64,000 nt of DNA from Epilithonimonas zeae (GTDB lineage: Bacteria; Bacteroidota; Bacteroidia; Flavobacteriales; Weeksellaceae): the NCBI RefSeq assembly GCF_023278365.1, contig NZ_CP075338.1, forward strand, positions 124,001 through 188,000, read 5' to 3'. The notes beneath the pieces were generated by a model. It was not told the DNA's origin and searched no databases. It worked only from the letters and a program-made list of their open reading frames with translations. Below, in pieces: positions 17,841 to 25,866 of this stretch. Numbering within the stretch: position 1 is the stretch's first letter; each line of letters opens with the position of its first letter. A program made the translations under genes and the position numbers.

Positions 17841-19145
17841 ATGCAAAAATATCTCATCATAACGCTTTTCATCGGAATCCTTGCTCCGGCTCAAAAAGTA
17901 TGGACGCTTGAGGATTGTCTTGATTATGCTGTAGAAAACAACATTACCGTGAAAAAAACGGTTTTGGACAAGACAACTGCTTCCTTGAATTATCAACAGC
18001 AGAAAAATAACAAACTTCCGACAATCTATGGCTCTTCATCGATTGGTTTAACGAATGGTTCCAGTATCGACCCTATTACGAGTTCATTTGTGAACCAGAA
18101 TATTTTGTCAAATAGTTTCGGTTTAAGTGGCAATATGACGATTTATCAGGGGAATAAACTGAATCTTCAAATCGAACAGAATAAAATGATTCTCGACCAG
18201 TCTTCATTATATCAGAAACAAGCTGAAAACAATATCGTTTTGAATGTTTTGAATGCTTACTTACAAGCTTTATATTATTATGAAGGAATCGAAAGTGCAA
18301 AATATACAGCAAGTTCTTCCGCTCAGGAATTGAAACTAACTCAGACCAAATTTAAAAACGGAGCGATTTCGAAATTGGATTTGGCGGATGTTGAAACTCA
18401 GGATGCGCAGAATCAATACACGGTTGTGAACAGTGAAAATCTTTACAATCAACAGGTTTTGAAACTGAAACAATTATTGGAACTCGACCCAAGTGTTGAT
18501 TTTCAAATCGAAAAAATAAAACTGACGGATTTAATGGAATCCATTCCGGATAAACAACAGGTTTTTGCTCAAGCCATAGAAAATCTTCCGGATTTGAAAA
18601 TTTATGATTCCCAAAACGAGATTCTTGCAAAAGCACTTGAAATCACAAAAGCAGGTTACAAACCGACACTTTCTGCAACGGCAGGATTGAATACAGGTTT
18701 TACGAGCACCCAGGATTATAGTTATTTTACTCAAATTAAAAACAATTTCAACAAATCAGTTGGCTTATCTCTCAACATTCCGATTTTCTCGAAAAAGCAA
18801 AATGATACGAATGTCAAACTAGCTCAAATCGATATTGAACAGAATAAACTCGATAAAATAAGTGCAAGCAAAACTTTGTATTCATCCATTGAAACAGCTT
18901 GGCAGAACGCAATAGCGAATCAGGCTCAGCAAAAATCATCGAAAGTGGCAAGAGACAATGCAAAACTCGCTTATGATTTGGCCAGTAAAAAATATGAATT
19001 CGGTGGTTTGACAACAACGGAATTGGCGGTAAGCAGAAACACGTATCTGACGAATGAGCAAACGTATCTTCAGTCAAAATATATGGCAGTTTTGTACACA
19101 CAGTTACTGAATTTTTATCAAGGAAAAACTTTGACAACGAACTAA
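17841..19145 (+). CDS. TolC-family outer-membrane efflux protein
   Basis: The 434-residue protein has a signal peptide ending near PAQ and two repeats of the outer-membrane efflux fold. It begins WTLEDCLDYAVENNITVKK and contains heptad-rich helical hairpins (for example LKLTQTKFKNGAISKLDLADVETQ and the matching ASKKYEFGGLTTTELAVSR in the second half). This is the trimeric channel of a tripartite pump. It heads a run of four co-oriented genes (channel, adaptor, ATPase, permease), so it should form the exit duct of the MacAB-like system that follows. Confidence 0.92.
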   Translation: MQKYLIITLFIGILAPAQKVWTLEDCLDYAVENNITVKKTVLDKTTASLNYQQQKNNKLPTIYGSSSIGLTNGSSIDPITSSFVNQNILSNSFGLSGNMTIYQGNKLNLQIEQNKMILDQSSLYQKQAENNIVLNVLNAYLQALYYYEGIESAKYTASSSAQELKLTQTKFKNGAISKLDLADVETQDAQNQYTVVNSENLYNQQVLKLKQLLELDPSVDFQIEKIKLTDLMESIPDKQQVFAQAIENLPDLKIYDSQNEILAKALEITKAGYKPTLSATAGLNTGFTSTQDYSYFTQIKNNFNKSVGLSLNIPIFSKKQNDTNVKLAQIDIEQNKLDKISASKTLYSSIETAWQNAIANQAQQKSSKVARDNAKLAYDLASKKYEFGGLTTTELAVSRNTYLTNEQTYLQSKYMAVLYTQLLNFYQGKTLTTN

Positions 19146-19167
19146 ACTTAAATCTCTAAATAAAAAT

Positions 19168-19291
19168 AAACTTGTTTATTCCTTAAATATTAAACATTAA
19201 GAATTTTAGAAAATTAAAATTGAATATTTAAGAATTGATAAATCAATCTGAATAAGAATATTAAGGCATTTAACTTAAATACTTAATGTTT
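19168..19291. repeat. Palindromic 124-bp element, family 4, copy A
   Basis: The element begins AAACTTGTTTATT, carries the inverted pair AAACATTAAG (19192-19201) / CTTAATGTTT (19282-19291) and has a central palindrome around ATTGATAAATCAAT. A second copy lies at 23507-23627. It fills the spacer between the TolC and adaptor genes. Confidence 0.65.
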
Positions 19292-19325
19292 AAAAACAGA
19301 AAAAAGAAATTAAAAATCCAGAGCT

Positions 19326-20579
19326 ATGAATCCAAAATATAAAAAATACTTCAAAAATTCCATTATCGTTCTTGTTTCAGCGATTGTTATTTTCTTCGTT
19401 TACAAATTTTTCTCAGCGGAAAAAAATGCCAATATCACGGTTCAGACGGTGAAATTATCAAAGCAGGATGTTACAACTTCGGTTACGGCAACGGGAACTG
19501 TAGAACCAGTTGATACGGTTCAGGTGGGAACGCAGGTTTCTGGTTTGATTGATAAAATTTATGTCGATTACAACAGCGTTGTGAAAAAAGGACAGCTTTT
19601 GGCAGAAATTGATAAAACCAATCTTCAGGAATCGGTGAACAATGCTTTAGCTCAATATAATTCGGCGCTTAACAATCTGAATTATTACCAGCAGAATTAC
19701 AACCGTCAAAACAGTATGTACAAAGCTGGGGTTATCAGCAAAGCCGACTACGAACAAGCTTCTTATCAGGTGAAAAATGCGGAACAAACAGTTAATCAAA
19801 GCAGAACAACACTTTCGCAGGCGAGAACCAATTTGAGTTATGCTAATATCTATGCGCCGATTGACGGTGTTATTATGAGCAAAGAAGTGGAAGCAGGACA
19901 AACTGTCCAAGCAAGTATGACGACTCCGACGCTTTTCACGATTGCAAAAGATATTACGAAAATGCAGGTTCAGGCAGATGTGGATGAAGCCGATATCGGA
20001 AATGTTGCAGACGGACAAAGAGTCACTTTCACAGTGGATGCGTTTCCCGAAATGGAATTCAAAGGAACAGTAAGACAGCTTCGTTTAAGTCCGAAAACTT
20101 CGTCCAATGTTGTGACTTACACCGTAATTATCGATGCTGATAATTCCGAAGGAAAACTGAAGCCTGGTTTAACGGCAACGATTACGATTTTCACTCAGGA
20201 ATTAAAAGGTACAAATACGGTTCCCGCTTCGGCAATCGCTTTCAGTCCTGATACGGAAACTTTGCAGAAATATTATCAGCAAAATCAAATCACGGCGAAA
20301 ATTCCTGAAATCAAAACAGGAAAAGGCAAAGAAAAATACATTTGGATTAAGAATAATGACGGAAGTCTTTCCCAAAAACAAATCACAATCGGAATCAATG
20401 ACGGAATCAATATTCAGGTGGTTAGCGGACTTACAGGAAACGAACAAATCGTAACCTCACTTGACGAACAGACAGAACCAGTTGCAAAATCGAGCGGAGA
20501 CGGAAACAGTCCATTTATGCCGAAAAGACCTAGCAATAACAACAAAAAGTCAAGTTCAAACCAAGGTCCACCGAATTAA
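19326..20579 (+). CDS. macA: Periplasmic adaptor of an efflux pump (MacA/HlyD type)
   Basis: The 417-residue membrane fusion protein has one N-terminal membrane segment (about 11-28). It continues with a biotinyl-lipoyl domain half (VTATGTVEPVDTVQVGTQVSGLIDKIYVD), a helical hairpin rich in Gln and Asn (residues about 100-170), the second lipoyl half (YAPIDGVIMSKEVEAGQTVQ), beta-barrel domain and a membrane-proximal domain. The tail is a Ser/Asn/Lys-rich low-complexity stretch. Together with the TolC-like, ATPase and MacB-like genes it should connect the inner-membrane ABC permease to the outer-membrane channel. Confidence 0.9.
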   Translation: MNPKYKKYFKNSIIVLVSAIVIFFVYKFFSAEKNANITVQTVKLSKQDVTTSVTATGTVEPVDTVQVGTQVSGLIDKIYVDYNSVVKKGQLLAEIDKTNLQESVNNALAQYNSALNNLNYYQQNYNRQNSMYKAGVISKADYEQASYQVKNAEQTVNQSRTTLSQARTNLSYANIYAPIDGVIMSKEVEAGQTVQASMTTPTLFTIAKDITKMQVQADVDEADIGNVADGQRVTFTVDAFPEMEFKGTVRQLRLSPKTSSNVVTYTVIIDADNSEGKLKPGLTATITIFTQELKGTNTVPASAIAFSPDTETLQKYYQQNQITAKIPEIKTGKGKEKYIWIKNNDGSLSQKQITIGINDGINIQVVSGLTGNEQIVTSLDEQTEPVAKSSGDGNSPFMPKRPSNNNKKSSSNQGPPN

Positions 20580-20590
20580 TATTAATTCAA

Positions 20591-20627
20591 AGTTTTGAGT
20601 TTAAAGTTCAATGTTAAACTCAAAACT
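20591..20627. repeat. Perfect 14-bp inverted repeat in the macA-ATPase spacer
   Basis: AGTTTTGAGTTTAA (20591-20604) and TTAAACTCAAAACT (20614-20627) are perfect complements around a 9-base loop. There is no T run, so it is unlikely to stop transcription. It could protect the macA message or lower read-through within the operon. Confidence 0.6.
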
Positions 20628-20676
20628 GAAATCAATAAACCTTAAACTTAGAACTTTAAACCTTGAACTAAAAGAA

Positions 20677-21414
20677 ATGAAACCCATCATCAAAATAGAA
20701 AACCTGAAACGCGAATTCAAAATGGGCGACGAAATCGTTCACGCTTTGAAAGGTATTGATTTGACTATCAACGAAGGCGAATTTGTGACGATTATGGGAA
20801 CCAGTGGTTCGGGAAAATCAACATTCCTTAATGTTTTGGGATGTCTCGACCAGCCGACTTCAGGAACTTACGAACTGGACGGCGTTTTGGTCAAAGATTT
20901 AAACAAAAACCAACTGGCGGAAATCAGGAATACCAAAATCGGATTCATATTTCAGTCCTACAATTTATTGGCTAGAACCAGTGCGCTGGAAAACGTAGAA
21001 CTGCCTTTGCTCTACAATTCCAAAGTGTCGGCGGAAGAGAGAAGAGAGCGTGCTGTGAAAGCCTTGAAACAGGTCGGTTTGGAAAGCAGAATGGGACACG
21101 TTCCGAGTCAGCTTTCAGGCGGGCAACAACAGAGAGTTGCGATTGCGAGAGCCTTGGTCAATCATCCGATAATCCTTTTGGCAGACGAAGCAACCGGAAA
21201 TCTTGACACCAGAACTTCCTACGAAGTGATGAATCTTTTTCAGGAACTCAACGACCAAGGAATTACGATTGGATTCGTAACGCACGAGGACGACATAGCG
21301 AGATTCAGCAAACGAACCGTGATTTTGCGGGACGGATTAATCAAGGAAGACAAAACCGTAGAAAACCGACTGATTGCCAAAGACGAATTAATAAAACTTC
21401 CAAAAGCAGAATAA
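20677..21414 (+). CDS. ABC transporter ATP-binding subunit (MacB/LolD type)
   Basis: The start chosen is MKPIIKIENLKREFKMG, giving 245 residues; 22 extra upstream codons derive from a low-complexity spacer and are not family-like. Walker A GTSGSGKST is at about 41-49, the Q-loop at IFQSYNLLARTS, the signature LSGGQQQR in the second half, Walker B ILLADEATGNLD, and the switch His in FVTHEDD. The short length and the partner permease mark it as the free-standing nucleotide-binding subunit of a MacB-like mechanotransmission ABC system, which drives efflux through MacA and TolC. Confidence 0.92.
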   Translation: MKPIIKIENLKREFKMGDEIVHALKGIDLTINEGEFVTIMGTSGSGKSTFLNVLGCLDQPTSGTYELDGVLVKDLNKNQLAEIRNTKIGFIFQSYNLLARTSALENVELPLLYNSKVSAEERRERAVKALKQVGLESRMGHVPSQLSGGQQQRVAIARALVNHPIILLADEATGNLDTRTSYEVMNLFQELNDQGITIGFVTHEDDIARFSKRTVILRDGLIKEDKTVENRLIAKDELIKLPKAE

Positions 21415-21424
21415 TTTTTTGGGT

Positions 21425-21523
21425 AGCTAATCCGCCTTCCGCTCCCAATCTTTTTTGCAGACGATTTTGGTCTAAATAGAACTTGAAGGTTGGCAAAAAA
21501 GGATTTCCGCTCAAGTCGGGCTA
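21425..21523. repeat. Dispersed palindromic repeat, family 1, copy B (diverged)
   Basis: The arms CCGCTCCCAATCTTTTTTGC and GCAAAAAAGGATTTCCGCTC face each other, as in the other family-1 copies, but the outer ends are degraded. It is the first of several repeats filling the 836-base gap between the ATPase and permease genes. Confidence 0.5.
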
Positions 21524-21640
21524 CGAGAGATTCAATGTTAAATGCAGTGTTTGTCATTCAGAACAAAACAAAGATGAGTGTAGACTCTCAAAATAAAAAG
21601 ACAACGAAATAATAAACTTGTTCAAATATATTTAGAAACC

Positions 21641-21774
21641 AATGAAGATGAATTAATGAAGTAAACTTTTTGCAAACCCACAATGCCGATGAAAATGCCG
21701 AAGCAATGTAGCAGGAAAATGAACCAGATAATGAAATGATTATGAAGAAGTCAGGTTTGCAGAAAGTTTTTTTT
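21641..21774. repeat. 134-bp direct repeat with terminal inverted repeats, unit 1
   Basis: This unit is more than 80 percent identical to 21896-22030. Inside it, ACTTTTTGCAAACC near the left and GGTTTGCAGAAAGT near the right are near-perfect complements. No long ORF spans it. It looks like a small hairpin element or a relic of one. Confidence 0.65.
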
Positions 21775-21895
21775 GAAGAAGCCGTAGACTTCAATATGAA
21801 TAGCCGCGGGTAAAACCCCTGGAATTGAAAAAATAGATTTCAAGAACCCGATAGGGTTCAATCCCAATAGCCATAAGTTTCAACCTATGGAAAAA

Positions 21896-22030
21896 AATGA
21901 AGAGGAATTAATGTTGTGAACTTTTTGCAAACCTATAATGCAGACGAAAATGTAGAAGCAATGAAGCTGAAAAAATGAACCAGACAATGAAAAGAGTAAT
22001 GAAGAAGTCAGGTTTGCAAAAAGTTTTTTT
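21896..22030. repeat. 135-bp direct repeat with terminal inverted repeats, unit 2
   Basis: This is the second copy of the unit at 21641. Its inverted repeat is perfect: ACTTTTTGCAAACCT near 21919 and AGGTTTGCAAAAAGT ending near 22024. Between the two units lies a short palindrome-rich stretch (AACCCGATAGGGTT at 21846-21859). Confidence 0.65.
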
Positions 22031-22035
22031 TAACG

Positions 22036-22235
22036 TACAACTAATCGACATAGGATTTGGAGGCGTTAAGAAATTTTGAAGAATTTACGTCAAGAAAATT
22101 CTACTGTTTGAAGCCGATGCTGGAAAAGCGGAGGAGGCAAGTTTTAGAATTTTTAGGAAATTATTTAAAATTTTAGCCGTAGAATCCAAGTCTTGAACTT
22201 TTAGTTCTTTTGTTTCAAGACAAAAGAACTTAAAT
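22036..22235. repeat. Repeat-like spacer with an 11-bp hairpin before macB
   Basis: This is the third part of the 836-base gap. It ends with AGTTCTTTTGT (22203-22213) and ACAAAAGAACT (22220-22230), a perfect hairpin 20 bases before the permease start. From memory, similar stretches occur between genes in other flavobacteria, but this was not checked. No gene is seen. Confidence 0.4.
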
Positions 22236-22250
22236 AAAAAAATAATCAAA

Positions 22251-23468
22251 ATGAATTTCATCAATTTATTAAAAATAGCCTGGAAAGCCATTCTCCTCAA
22301 TAAAACCAGAGCAATGTTGACGATGCTCGGAATCATCATTGGTGTGGCTTCAGTGATTGCAATGTTGGCAATTGGAGAAGGCTCCAAAGAAAGCATCAAG
22401 AAAAATATTTCCAGTATGGGTGCGAATCTTATTACGATTCGCCCTGGAGCGGGAATGATGGGCGGTGTTCGTTCAGGTCCTTCAGCGATGCAGACTTTGA
22501 CTTTGGCAGATTATGAAGCTCTGAAAGCTCAGGCAAAATTGATTAAAGATATTTCGCCTTTGGTGAACGGGAGCGGACAAAGTATCGCGGGTTCCAACAA
22601 CTGGCCGACTTCAATCTATGGCGCATCTCCCGAGTATCTGAAAATTCGAGATTGGGGCGTGGATGAAGGTTCTATGTTCACAGAAGATGACATTGAGTCT
22701 TATGCGAAAGTTGCTGTTATCGGAAAAACAGTTCAGGAAAATCTCTTCCCAAATGAAAATCCGATTGGAAAAATGATTCGTTTCAAAAATATTCCGTTCA
22801 AAGTGATTGGCGTTTTGAAGGAAAAGGGTGAAAACACATTCGGGCAAGACCAGGATGACATTATTATTGCGCCTTACACGGCGGTTCAGAAAAGAGTTTT
22901 GGCGCAGACTTACCTTCAGTCGATTGTCGCCTCTTCTCAAAGTGAGGAAGATTCTGAAAATGCAGTGAATGAGATCAAATCCATTATGGAAAATCAGCAC
23001 AAGATAAAACCTGATGAAGACAACGATTTCAATGTTTCTTCCCAGCAGGAAATCATCTCAATGTTCAGTTCGACCAGCGAAATGTTGACGATTCTTCTCG
23101 TTGCAATTGCAAGTATTTCCTTACTCGTCGGCGGAATCGGAATTATGAATATTATGTACGTTTCCGTAAAAGAAAGAACTAAGGAAATAGGTCTTAGAAT
23201 GGCGATTGGAGCCAAAGGAAATGACATCCTGATGCAGTTTTTGATAGAATCGGTTTTGATTTCCATTACAGGCGGCGTTCTCGGTGTTTTGATTGGCTTG
23301 ATTGCGACATTCTGTATCAAACAATTTGCAGGCTGGCCAGTAAGCGTGACGATGATTTCGATTGTGATTTCCTTTGTGGTTTGTACAATTACAGGTGTTT
23401 TCTTCGGATGGTATCCTGCGAGAAAAGCGGCGCAAAGTGACCCGATTGATGCTTTGAGATATGAGTAA
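22251..23468 (+). CDS. macB: MacB-like ABC transporter permease
   Basis: The 405-residue protein has the MacB layout without a fused ATPase: one N-terminal membrane helix (MLTMLGIIIGVASVIAMLAIGEG), a periplasmic core domain (about 50-275, starting near SIKKNISSMGANLITIRPG) and three C-terminal helices with the FtsX motif VKERTKEIGLRMAIGAKG and the ending SDPIDALRYE. The ATPase is encoded by a separate gene upstream. It transmits ATPase motion to MacA to expel substrates from the periplasm, such as peptides, macrolides or lipids. The substrate here is unknown. Confidence 0.92.
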   Translation: MNFINLLKIAWKAILLNKTRAMLTMLGIIIGVASVIAMLAIGEGSKESIKKNISSMGANLITIRPGAGMMGGVRSGPSAMQTLTLADYEALKAQAKLIKDISPLVNGSGQSIAGSNNWPTSIYGASPEYLKIRDWGVDEGSMFTEDDIESYAKVAVIGKTVQENLFPNENPIGKMIRFKNIPFKVIGVLKEKGENTFGQDQDDIIIAPYTAVQKRVLAQTYLQSIVASSQSEEDSENAVNEIKSIMENQHKIKPDEDNDFNVSSQQEIISMFSSTSEMLTILLVAIASISLLVGGIGIMNIMYVSVKERTKEIGLRMAIGAKGNDILMQFLIESVLISITGGVLGVLIGLIATFCIKQFAGWPVSVTMISIVISFVVCTITGVFFGWYPARKAAQSDPIDALRYE

Positions 23469-23506
23469 TTGTTTTCAAATAAGACTTAATTTTCTTATTC
23501 AAAGAT

Positions 23507-23627
23507 AAACTTGTTTATTTCTTAAACATTAAGGATTTTAGGATATAAGGCAACCTTTAAATTTAAGAAATTGATGAATCAATTTTAATGAAAATAATTA
23601 AGAAGACAACTTAAATTCTTAATGTTT
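23507..23627. repeat. Palindromic 121-bp element, family 4, copy B
   Basis: It shares the AAACTTGTTTATT start, the AAACATTAAG / CTTAATGTTT pair (23524-23533, 23618-23627) and the central ATTGATGAATCAAT palindrome with 19168-19291. Together with 23787-23854 it fills most of the 441-base gap after macB. Confidence 0.65.
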
Positions 23628-23786
23628 TTATAAAGAATTAATTTAAAAATGAAAAAGAAATTATGCTGAAAAAAATCTTAAATTCACTACTTCAAAACTT
23701 TCACAAATCCTCAATTTTCAAGGGATTGAATAAATTCAAGTTTTAAAAAATCAACGATGTGTCTGAATTTTTCTAATTTTTATTTT

Positions 23787-23854
23787 CTCGCTGATTTAAC
23801 AGATTTCGCACATACTAATATTTGAAAATCTGTGTAATTTGCAGAATCTGCGAG
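23787..23854. repeat. Long hairpin repeat, family 3, copy B
   Basis: The outer ends CTCGCTGATTT and ...AGAATCTGCGAG pair with each other, and the arms resemble those of 6951-7009, although pairing is weaker. It lies between macB and the kinase gene. Confidence 0.5.
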
Positions 23855-23909
23855 AGCTTCCAACTAAATTTAAAAGGATTTTGCAAATTTTTTAATTCAC
23901 TAAATTAAA

Positions 23910-24935
23910 ATGATAAACCTAAAAAATAAAAACCTAGAAATGAGCCTTCATCTTTTGATATGGCTGGTTTTGTTCTTTCTTCCTGCCGCGTTCACCATTG
24001 GTTCGGAGACAGATTGGAGTGCGATTTTCAGACACTTTTGGTTGCAGTTGTTTTTCCTTGCGATTATATTTTATCTCAATTATTTTATCATTGTCAAATG
24101 GCTTTTTGAGGATAAAAAACTTTGGTTTTTTGCATCCAATTTTTTGTTATTGATTTTGCTGATTTTTGTCAAAGGTCAGATTTTCGAATTACTCGAACCA
24201 GACCGACCAAAAATGCTGGGAAAACGTCCACCAGATGGTTTACGTTACTTTTTCGATTTCCTGATTTATCTGATTCCTGTTGCGTTTTCTATTGCGATTA
24301 ATGCCAGCAAAAAAATGCAGAAAGCTGAGGAAATGAAAATTGAAGCTGATAATATCAAACTGCAGTCTGAACTTCAACATCTTAAATATCAACTTCAGCC
24401 ACATTTCTTTTTCAACGCACTTAATAATATTTATTCCTTAATTGATTTTGATTCGGAGAAAGCGAAACAAAGTGTTCACAGTCTGAGTAAATTGATGCGT
24501 CATCTTTTATACAAAACTGATGTTGATAAAATCAGCCTTTCGGAAGAAATCGATTTTTTGAATAAATACATTGATTTGATGTCATTAAGATTAAACGACA
24601 AAACAAAAGTTTACACCAACTTTCCAACGAAAATTCCGAGTTTGGAAGTTGCTCCGTTGTTGTTTATTTCAATTGTGGAAAATGCCTTTAAACACGGCGT
24701 TTCGGCGACTCAACATTCGGATATTAGTTTTAAAATGGAAGTTTTTGAAGACGAAATTCAGTTCACCGCTTCCAATTCAAACTTTCCAAAAACGGATACA
24801 GACAAAAGCGGTTCAGGAATCGGCGTCGAAAATCTGAAAAAAAGACTAAACTTGCTTTATCCCGAAAAACACGAGTTTCATTCTTGTCTGAACGACGGAA
24901 TGTACATTGCGGAAGTGAAATTGAAAACGAAATAA
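23910..24935 (+). CDS. LytS/YehU-type sensor histidine kinase
   Basis: The 341-residue protein has four hydrophobic segments in the first 135 residues and then a short coiled coil. The His_kinase domain follows with the phospho-acceptor His165 in QLQPHFFFNALNNIY, and a compact ATPase domain with ENAFKHG and GIGVENLKKRLNLLYP. It lacks a separate periplasmic sensor domain, so the membrane bundle probably senses the signal. The matching LytTR response regulator starts at 25866 but is separated by two unrelated genes, which is unusual for this normally adjacent pair. It may be transcribed with the efflux operon upstream, but 440 bases of repeats lie between. Confidence 0.9.
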   Translation: MINLKNKNLEMSLHLLIWLVLFFLPAAFTIGSETDWSAIFRHFWLQLFFLAIIFYLNYFIIVKWLFEDKKLWFFASNFLLLILLIFVKGQIFELLEPDRPKMLGKRPPDGLRYFFDFLIYLIPVAFSIAINASKKMQKAEEMKIEADNIKLQSELQHLKYQLQPHFFFNALNNIYSLIDFDSEKAKQSVHSLSKLMRHLLYKTDVDKISLSEEIDFLNKYIDLMSLRLNDKTKVYTNFPTKIPSLEVAPLLFISIVENAFKHGVSATQHSDISFKMEVFEDEIQFTASNSNFPKTDTDKSGSGIGVENLKKRLNLLYPEKHEFHSCLNDGMYIAEVKLKTK

Positions 24936-24956
24936 AATTTTAATTTTAAAAATCAC

Positions 24957-24964
24957 TATCTTTG
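24957..24964 (+). promoter_or_regulatory. -7 promoter box before the nucleotidyltransferase pair
   Basis: TATCTTTG matches TAnnTTTG exactly and sits 15 bases before the ATG at 24980. It implies that the inserted gene pair has its own transcript. The -33 region is AT-rich without a clear TTG. Confidence 0.5.
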
Positions 24965-24979
24965 AGTAAGTTATATGTA

Positions 24980-25219
24980 ATGCAACAGTCGTCTAAACTT
25001 CATCCAGATCTTTCTAAAATTCCAAGATTTCTTTTTTGGGACACGAATTTTGATGAAATTGATTGGAAAAACAAATATGTAGCTGTCATCAAACGTGTTT
25101 TTGAGCGTGGTGACGATGAAGCGAAGATTGAAATTGAAAATTTTTATGGTAAGGATTTGATTAATAATGTTTTGAAATCTAAATCAACCAAGCCAATGCA
25201 TCTTCATATTAATAAATAA
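24980..25219 (+). CDS. Small partner protein of the AbiEii-like gene (DUF6922-like)
   Basis: The start is set at ATG 24980 (MQQSSKLHPDLSKIPRF), giving 79 residues. A TTG six codons upstream overlaps the promoter box and is unlikely to be used. The segment IPRFLFWDTNFDEIDWKNKYVAVIKRVFERG split over its middle matches small Bacteroidetes proteins commonly found before AbiEii nucleotidyltransferases, where they probably act as antitoxin. The stop codon overlaps the next start as TAATG, so the two are coupled. No DNA-binding domain is evident. The antitoxin role is inference from position. Confidence 0.7.
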   Translation: MQQSSKLHPDLSKIPRFLFWDTNFDEIDWKNKYVAVIKRVFERGDDEAKIEIENFYGKDLINNVLKSKSTKPMHLHINK

Positions 25220-25866
25220 TGTTGTTTTTTTCCACTGTTTCTCCAGAATTAAAATCTGCTCTTGAAATTGTGATGAATGCTGAGATTCTGAAACCTTTTC
25301 GTTTGGTTGGAGGAACTTCTCTTTCGTTGCAGCTTGGACATCGCATTTCTATTGATATCGACCTCTTTACTGATGCAAATTATGGAAGTATTGATTTTGG
25401 AGAAATAGAAGAGTTTCTAAAGACAAAATTTTCTTTCATCAAATTTTCTTCTGAACTTACATCTTTTGGTAAATCTTACTTTGTTGGAAATAGTCAGGAT
25501 AATGCAGTCAAATTAGACATTTTTTATTCTGACCCATTTATTGATAATGAGTTATTGCTTGATGATATTCGTATGGCAAGTCTGAAAGATATTGCAGCAA
25601 TGAAAATTGAAGTCATTCAAAATGGCGGAAGAAAAAAAGACTTTTGGGATTTACACGAGCTTTTGGAGCATTTTTCTCTAAACGAAATGTTGGAGTTTAA
25701 TAAAAAACGCTATCCCTTCAGTCACGATTTTGATTTGATTATTAAAAATTTTACCAATTTTGAAATTGCTGATGATGACTTTGATGTTTTATGCCTGAAA
25801 GGAAAATACTGGGAAATCATCAAATCTGATTTTGAAAATCTCATAAAGAAATTCACAAATAAATAA
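25219..25866 (+). CDS. AbiEii/AbiGii-type nucleotidyltransferase toxin
   Basis: The 215-residue protein has the DUF1814/AbiEii minimal nucleotidyltransferase signature: GGTSLSL at 31-37, GHRISIDIDLF with D46 and D48, KLD around D100, then SLKDIAAMKIEVI with K129 and GRKKDFWDLHELL with R138, K140 and D141. In type IV TA systems such as AbiE, this enzyme transfers nucleotides to cellular targets and acts in abortive phage infection. All key residues seem present. It starts and ends in TAATG overlaps, so it is translationally coupled both to its small partner and to the response regulator that follows. The defence role is known for the family, not shown here. Confidence 0.85.
   Translation: MLFFSTVSPELKSALEIVMNAEILKPFRLVGGTSLSLQLGHRISIDIDLFTDANYGSIDFGEIEEFLKTKFSFIKFSSELTSFGKSYFVGNSQDNAVKLDIFYSDPFIDNELLLDDIRMASLKDIAAMKIEVIQNGGRKKDFWDLHELLEHFSLNEMLEFNKKRYPFSHDFDLIIKNFTNFEIADDDFDVLCLKGKYWEIIKSDFENLIKKFTNK

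Noticed and set aside
21850-21870. GGTTCAATCCC resembling a tRNA T-arm
   Set aside because: No acceptor stem, anticodon arm or D-arm can be built around it; it belongs to a palindrome-rich repeat.
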